Positions 5,838 through 9,888 of a stretch of DNA of 9,888 nucleotides are shown one piece after another; position 1 is the stretch's first letter; the number at the start of each line of letters is the position of its first letter. The translations under genes were made by a program, and so were the position numbers. Below the pieces are notes generated by a model. That model was not told the DNA's origin. It ran no database searches and saw only the letters and a program-made list of their open reading frames with translations. This DNA comes from Planctomycetota bacterium (lineage in GTDB: Bacteria > Planctomycetota > SBBH01 > JAHFOU01): positions 1 to 9,888 of the forward strand of contig JAHFOU010000061.1 of assembly GCA_023261525.1 (NCBI GenBank), in the 5' to 3' direction.

Positions 5838-6184
5838 ACGGCGTTCAGGAAACCGTCGCCAAGGTCTGCGCCATTCCCGTGGCGTTCCGGCGGGATCCGG
5901 ATGCCACCCTCCGGAGCCTGCTGGAGGCTTCAGGTTACGAGCGGTTCCGGGACCAGGTGACGGTGGCGGAGCTTCAGCGTTGTCTCGCGACCCATCCGGA
6001 TCTGCTGGAAGCCTGGCTGGCCTATTCGGAGGGCAAGCAGGTGAAGACCGGCTGGTACCTGGAAGGCCTCGTGGTGGGCTACTACCAGGCGGGCCAGGGC
6101 ATGATGAGCCGGGAGCGGTTTCCGGATCCGGCCCGGGCCTGCGCGGAGTTCGTCAAGAAGGAGATGGACTCCCTGCTGGGATGA
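5834..6184 (+). CDS. Unknown protein of 116 residues, last gene of the rpsB operon
   Basis: I do not recognise this family. The protein is soluble-looking, with no signal peptide or membrane segment. It begins MNGVQETVAKVCAIPVAF, has mixed charged helices (residues ~23-55), a tryptophan/tyrosine/glycine-rich middle (AWLAYSEGK, GWYLEG, GYYQAGQG), and ends in a charged helix, EFVKKEMDSLLG. The frame is open further upstream, but ATG 5834 is chosen because it overlaps the methyltransferase stop as ATGA and has GAAGG just before it. Consistent four-base couplings with the two preceding genes suggest joint expression and perhaps shared function. Its last 32 bp overlap, tail to tail, the end of the helicase-nuclease gene on the other strand. 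Confidence 0.72.
   Translation: MNGVQETVAKVCAIPVAFRRDPDATLRSLLEASGYERFRDQVTVAELQRCLATHPDLLEAWLAYSEGKQVKTGWYLEGLVVGYYQAGQGMMSRERFPDPARACAEFVKKEMDSLLG
6122..6139. repeat. Two overlapping 10-bp palindromes just past the addA stop
   Basis: CCGGATCCGG (6122-6131) and GGCCCGGGCC (6130-6139) are each perfect palindromes sharing two bases. They begin 13 bp downstream of the addA stop codon, inside the unknown gene on the opposite strand. Transcripts from either side could fold here, but no T-tract follows on either strand. A role in ending addA transcription is only a guess, and short GC-rich palindromes are common at this base composition. Confidence 0.25.
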
Positions 6185-9100
6185 TCCACTCCACCGGATC
6201 CCCCCGCCGCGTGAAGAAGATCCCGGCCTTGGCCACCTTCCGGCCCGTCCCCAGCTCCCAGGCCTTCGCGTACAGCGCGAGCTGGTCCTTGTGCCCCTGG
6301 GCCTGGGCCGCCAGGTCCTCCTCCAGGCGCTCCGTCTTGTAGTCCACCAGCATCCAGCCTTCCGACGTGAGATACGCCAGGTCGATGCGGCCCGAGAGGA
6401 TGACCCCGGGACGGATCTCCGCCGCGAAGGGCGCCTCCGCATGCCACTCCTTCGAGGCGGACGCCGTCTTCCACATCCGGGAGGCGATCACCTGGCGCAC
6501 CGTCTCCACCGCCTGGGGAAGCCAGGGCTTCAGGTCCTCCTCCGTGTCCTCCGAGATGCGGGTCGCCAGCACCCGGGCCAGCTCTCCAAGCGATTCCGGG
6601 ACTGCCCCGCGCACGCAGGCTTCCAGGAGCCCATGGATGAGGGTGCCCCAGCCCGCGCCCCCGGGCCCTTCCGCCGGGGTCGTGGGCTTGCGGACGGCCT
6701 TCGAGGCCTTCGCCTTATCCAAGCTGGTGGGCGACTCGGCCGCCCAGGAGGCCTCCCGAGCCTTTTCCAGGCGGACGCGGCGGGCCTGGGTCGCGGCCTC
6801 CCGGGCCCCTGCCGAGAGGTCCACCTTCGGCGCCTCGGGCGCCGGCCTGGCCGCCGGGATGTCCAGCTCCGGGGCATCCTTCAGGAAGGGCTCGAAGACC
6901 AGCCAGGGCCAGGAGAACATCCCCGCCTCCGTGGGCTTTCCGTCGTAGCGGCTGACGATCAGGAGCTCCCGGGCCCGGGTGGCCGCCACGTAGCGCAGGC
7001 GGACCTGCTCGGCCTGGAGAAAGATGGCCTCGTCGTTCTCCCGCTGGGCCCAATCGGCGGGCTGGGCCAGGACCCACTGGGCATGGTCCCCGTAGGAGGC
7101 CTTGAGGCTGAGGAATCCGATGGGCTTCCCCCCCTCGCGCAGAACCTGGACCGAGACCTTGGGCTTGGCGCCCAGGGTCGGGTCGGCCAGGAAGACCACC
7201 GGGGCCTCCAGTCCCTTGGCCTTGTGCAGGTTCATGAGGCGGACCACGTCGGCCCGTCCGGGTTCCAGGGGCGAGGACTCGGCGTCCGGGGAGTCCATCT
7301 CCCGCTCCAGGAGCCTGGCGACCTCGGCAAAGGGCGCGCCCTCGTGGGCAGCCCGCCGCATTCTTTCCAGCACGCCCAGGATGGCCCCGGCGGCCAGGCC
7401 CGCTCCCTCGCCCGCGGCGGCCAGGGCCAGGATGCCGGTCTCCTCCAGCAGGCGTTCCAGCGCGGCGGCGGCCGGCAGGCGTCGAGTCTCGGCGTGGAGG
7501 GCGGACAGCCGGGTCAGGGCCTCGAGCACCTTCGGGTCCCCCTGGTCCTCCGGCTCTCCGGCGAAGCGGAAGGAGCCGCTGTGGCTGCGGTGACGGTACA
7601 GGGACGGGTCGTCCAGGCCGAAGAGGCCCCCCCTCAGGACCCCCACCACCCGGGGGGCGTCGTCCGGCTCGGCCAGGCAGGAGGCCAGGTCGCAGAGGAG
7701 GCGGGCCTCGGGGGCGTCGGCGAAGGCCTTGGCCCCGGAGGCCTCGAAGGGGATGCCTTCGATCTCCAGGGCCCGGGCGTACTGGGGCAGATGGTTGCGT
7801 TTGGCGGTCAGGATGAGGAAGTCGGACCAGCGGGCCGGGCGAGGCGGGGCGCCACGGCGGCCATGGAGGTTCATCATGCTCCCCCCCTCCACCGCCCCCC
7901 GGATGAAGCGGGCGATGGCCTCGGCGTCGGAAAGGTGGCAGTGGGGGATCTTTCCGCCCGAGCTGATCTTCGCGACGACGCCCGGGACGGCGAGCCCGTC
8001 CCCGGCCGGCTTCAGGGGGAGATGGCCCGGCTGGGGCATGGTCTCCTCCCTCGGGAAGGGGCCGTCGAAGGCCCGGTCCACCCAGTCGAGGATGGCGTGA
8101 CCGGAGCGGAAGTTGGCCGTGAGCTCCAGGCGGCGGCCCCCCGAGGCCAGGACCAGGGCCCGCATGCGCCGGAAGGTGGTGAGGTCCGCGCGGCGGAAGC
8201 GGTAGATGGACTGCTTGGGGTCCCCGACCACGAAGAGGGCCCCCGGCCTCAGTTTCAGGCGGGTCCAGTCCTTTTCGAAGTCCTGGCCCCCTTCCGCGGC
8301 CAGATAGGCCATGACCTCGGCCTGGAGGGGATCGGTGTCCTGGAACTCGTCGACGAAGAGGCGGCGGTAGCGGCGGGCGAAGAAGCGGCGGGTCTCGGGC
8401 CGCTCGCGCAGGGCCTCGGCGGCCAGGCGCAGGAGGTCCTGGTAGTTGAGCAGGCCCTCCCTCCGGCGGCGCTCCCGCGCCTCCTTCCTCGCCTCCAGGA
8501 GCAGGGGAAGGGCCAGGGCATACAGGTAGGCCCTCCACATCCGCAGATAGTCCGCGGCGGCCCCTTCTGCGAAGGCGCGGTACTCCTCGGCGACAGCCAG
8601 GATCTCGTCCTTGGGCCGCTTCCCCCACCACTTGAACACCGGCTTACGCTCCCGCTCGAAGCCTTCCAGCACGGCGGCCAGGCCGGGCGCGTCGCCTTCC
8701 CTCAAGGCCGGGAGGTCCGTCTTCAGCTCCTCGGCGTGCTGGAGGAGTTTGCAGGTGGAATCCCGGTCGACCTCGGCCGGGAGGCTCGGGCTCCAGGACT
8801 GCCAGAACGCGAGGACGGCCTGGCGGGCCAAGCTGAAGTCGGGAAGGAGGGCCTCTCCCGAGGGGAAGTCCACCTCGTCGTATTCGCAGAGGGTCCCGAA
8901 GGCGGCCGAGAGATCGGCGGCCGAGACCCCGGCCTCGCTCAGGCGGGCCAGGCCCAGGTGCCCCGCCGCGTGGAGGCGGTCCAGGCTGGCGGCCAGGGAC
9001 TCCTCCCTCAGGAGGGCGTCCTCCTCGACCTCCAGCTCCCGGAAGGCGGGCGCCACTCCGGCCTCCACCGGTCGCTCGCGCAGGATGCGGGCGCAGAAGG

Positions 9101-9419
9101 CGTGGACGGTGCCGGAGAAGAAGGTCTCGAGCCGGGAGAGGGCCTGGCCCAACTTGGCTTTGACCTCGGGATCCTTCTCCTCGCGGAAGGCCTTCTCCAG
9201 CTCGTTCTGGAAGCGCCCCCTCAGCTCGCCGGCCGCCTTGCGGGTGAAGGTGATGGCGGCCATCTGGTGGATGCCCACGTCGGTCTTGAGGGTGGCCACC
9301 ATGCGCTTGGCCAGGCTCTCGGTCTTGCCGGAGCCGGCCCCGGCCTCCACGAACATGGAGACGGCGGTGTCGGAGGCGATGGCGTCCCGGGCGGCCTGGT
9401 CGGGGAGGGGGTCGGTCAT
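6153..9419 (-). CDS. addA: AddA/RecB-type UvrD helicase with C-terminal PD-(D/E)XK nuclease
   Basis: A 1088-residue superfamily 1A helicase-nuclease of the kind that resects double-strand breaks for RecA-dependent repair. Motifs in order: Q8; Walker A EAGAGSGKT (25-33); Ia ITFTRKAAGELRGR (56-69); Walker B LFVDEFQDTDPLQ (354-366); III GDPKQSIYRFR (399-409); IV LTANFRSG (433-440); V RLMNLHKAKGLE (727-738); VI YVAATRARELL (810-820). The nuclease has H929, D1013 in GRIDLAY, D1026 and K1028 in VDYKT, and QLALY (1046-1050), so it looks active. It is shorter than B. subtilis AddA (~1230). The frame is open to 9476, but ATG 9417-9419 is preferred: it overlaps the upstream gene's stop as ATGA and puts a normal short lead before Walker A. 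No AddB- or RecC/RecD-like partner is in the window, so AddA is the best name but the complex type is unproven. Confidence 0.88.
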   Translation of the reverse strand: MTDPLPDQAARDAIASDTAVSMFVEAGAGSGKTESLAKRMVATLKTDVGIHQMAAITFTRKAAGELRGRFQNELEKAFREEKDPEVKAKLGQALSRLETFFSGTVHAFCARILRERPVEAGVAPAFRELEVEEDALLREESLAASLDRLHAAGHLGLARLSEAGVSAADLSAAFGTLCEYDEVDFPSGEALLPDFSLARQAVLAFWQSWSPSLPAEVDRDSTCKLLQHAEELKTDLPALREGDAPGLAAVLEGFERERKPVFKWWGKRPKDEILAVAEEYRAFAEGAAADYLRMWRAYLYALALPLLLEARKEARERRRREGLLNYQDLLRLAAEALRERPETRRFFARRYRRLFVDEFQDTDPLQAEVMAYLAAEGGQDFEKDWTRLKLRPGALFVVGDPKQSIYRFRRADLTTFRRMRALVLASGGRRLELTANFRSGHAILDWVDRAFDGPFPREETMPQPGHLPLKPAGDGLAVPGVVAKISSGGKIPHCHLSDAEAIARFIRGAVEGGSMMNLHGRRGAPPRPARWSDFLILTAKRNHLPQYARALEIEGIPFEASGAKAFADAPEARLLCDLASCLAEPDDAPRVVGVLRGGLFGLDDPSLYRHRSHSGSFRFAGEPEDQGDPKVLEALTRLSALHAETRRLPAAAALERLLEETGILALAAAGEGAGLAAGAILGVLERMRRAAHEGAPFAEVARLLEREMDSPDAESSPLEPGRADVVRLMNLHKAKGLEAPVVFLADPTLGAKPKVSVQVLREGGKPIGFLSLKASYGDHAQWVLAQPADWAQRENDEAIFLQAEQVRLRYVAATRARELLIVSRYDGKPTEAGMFSWPWLVFEPFLKDAPELDIPAARPAPEAPKVDLSAGAREAATQARRVRLEKAREASWAAESPTSLDKAKASKAVRKPTTPAEGPGGAGWGTLIHGLLEACVRGAVPESLGELARVLATRISEDTEEDLKPWLPQAVETVRQVIASRMWKTASASKEWHAEAPFAAEIRPGVILSGRIDLAYLTSEGWMLVDYKTERLEEDLAAQAQGHKDQLALYAKAWELGTGRKVAKAGIFFTRRGDPVEWIIPAGSPSPS

Positions 9420-9888
9420 GGGGAAGCCGGCCCCCGCTTCGGGGCGAACTCGGGGTCGTTCTGGTGCTGACCCCACCAGGCCTGGGCGGCGAGGACGCCG
9501 GCAGGTCCGTCGGAGAAGTGCTGTTTCGTCAAATTGCTAAGAGCCTTGGCCGCAATTTCTCGCACCGATTCGTCTGGATCCTTGAGCATGGCGGAGATCT
9601 GTGGGGCATATCTCTTTGCACCGAGATAGCCCAGGCTACATGTAGCCTCAAAGCGAACATTGGCATCCGGATCATGGAGAAAAGTAACAAAGTCAGAAGC
9701 CTGCTCTTTCCAAGCCGGGCTCGGGTCATGCCTTTGAAGGTCGTCCAGGACTGGATGGCAGAAATGGGGCCTCCAGAGTTGCGCGGCGCAGACCCTCAGT
9801 TGCACTAAGGAGGAAACTTCAAGATTCGAACCTCCTGGGAAAAGCAGGGCTACCTGAGCCAGAAGGAAAAGGGTGCAGAGAAGCAAAC
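9416..9888 (-). CDS. HEAT-repeat protein with probable signal peptide (5' end likely outside window)
   Basis: At least 156 codons are readable from a TTG at 9886, and the frame stays open to the window edge, so the true start probably lies beyond it. The first visible residues (LLCTLFLLAQVALLF) are strongly hydrophobic and look like a signal peptide or membrane anchor. Residues ~62-122 hold about two HEAT/PBS-lyase-like repeats: FLHDPDANVRFEATCSLGYLG and MLKDPDESVREIAAKALSNL share the DPD..VR..A...L pattern. A C-terminal AQAWWGQHQNDPEF segment follows. HEAT repeats bind proteins; no enzymatic motif is seen. Its stop overlaps the addA start as ATGA. Base composition is unusual: the blocks 9601-9660 and 9661-9720 each count to 52% GC, against 82% in 8941-9000 within addA, suggesting a different history. 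Confidence 0.75.
   Translation of the reverse strand, partial: LLLCTLFLLAQVALLFPGGSNLEVSSLVQLRVCAAQLWRPHFCHPVLDDLQRHDPSPAWKEQASDFVTFLHDPDANVRFEATCSLGYLGAKRYAPQISAMLKDPDESVREIAAKALSNLTKQHFSDGPAGVLAAQAWWGQHQNDPEFAPKRGPASP

Noticed and set aside
5895..6001. Repeated octamer ATCCGGAT (5895-5902, 5994-6001, also 9665-9672).
   Set aside because: The copies lie within codons for Asp/Pro/Asp-type stretches on different strands with no regular spacing; best explained by codon use.
6291..9470. Open frame of 1059 codons on the plus strand opposite addA.
   Set aside because: Shadow of the strongly biased addA codons: low-complexity Gly/Leu/Gln/Arg composition, no motif, and full overlap with a gene carrying all helicase motifs.
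9420..9476. Longer helicase start at 9476 adding 19 residues.
   Set aside because: The extra residues (Arg/Pro/Gly-rich) are encoded over the end of the HEAT gene. The ATG at 9419 gives the ATGA coupling used elsewhere in the window and a normal short lead to Walker A.

Overview
This is a dense, high-GC bacterial window of nine protein-coding genes with almost no intergenic DNA. Start codons are mixed (ATG, GTG, TTG). The core order rpsB-tsf-pyrH-frr shows chromosomal bacterial DNA. The taxon cannot be fixed from sequence alone. High GC plus a lysine 6-aminotransferase next to dapA would fit an Acidobacteriota/Holophagae-like genome, but this is a low-confidence guess.

Left block (1-1592, minus strand): lat, encoding a PLP-dependent L-lysine 6-aminotransferase-type protein, overlaps by 4 bp (ATGA) the start of dapA, which runs off the left edge after 93 codons. 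Intergenic spacer (1593-1708): the only real non-coding DNA. It holds two plausible back-to-back sigma70-type promoters whose -35 boxes lie 3 bp apart. One drives rpsB rightward; the other drives lat leftward and would give a nearly leaderless mRNA. A 7-bp inverted repeat straddles the lat -10 box.

Central block (1709-6184, plus strand): a tight seven-gene operon, rpsB - tsf - pyrH - frr - histidine phosphatase - SAM methyltransferase - unknown 116-residue protein. Junctions range from +9 bp to 4-bp overlaps. The first four genes are the classic translation/UMP kinase cluster: ribosomal protein S2, EF-Ts, UMP kinase and ribosome recycling factor. The last three are an unusual appendage where many bacteria carry uppS/cdsA. 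A three-codon open reading frame with its own strong Shine-Dalgarno overlaps the TTG start of rpsB.

Right block (6153-9888, minus strand): an AddA/RecB-type helicase-nuclease of 1088 residues with a full set of superfamily 1 helicase motifs and an intact C-terminal PD-(D/E)XK nuclease. It is coupled by an ATGA overlap to an upstream HEAT-repeat gene of clearly lower GC, which probably extends past the right edge and begins with a signal-peptide-like segment. The addA gene converges on the central operon with a 32-bp tail-to-tail overlap and no obvious intrinsic terminator. I see no RNA gene, CRISPR array, transposase or phage gene. The main points of interest are regulatory arrangement and gene context rather than a clear new multi-gene system.
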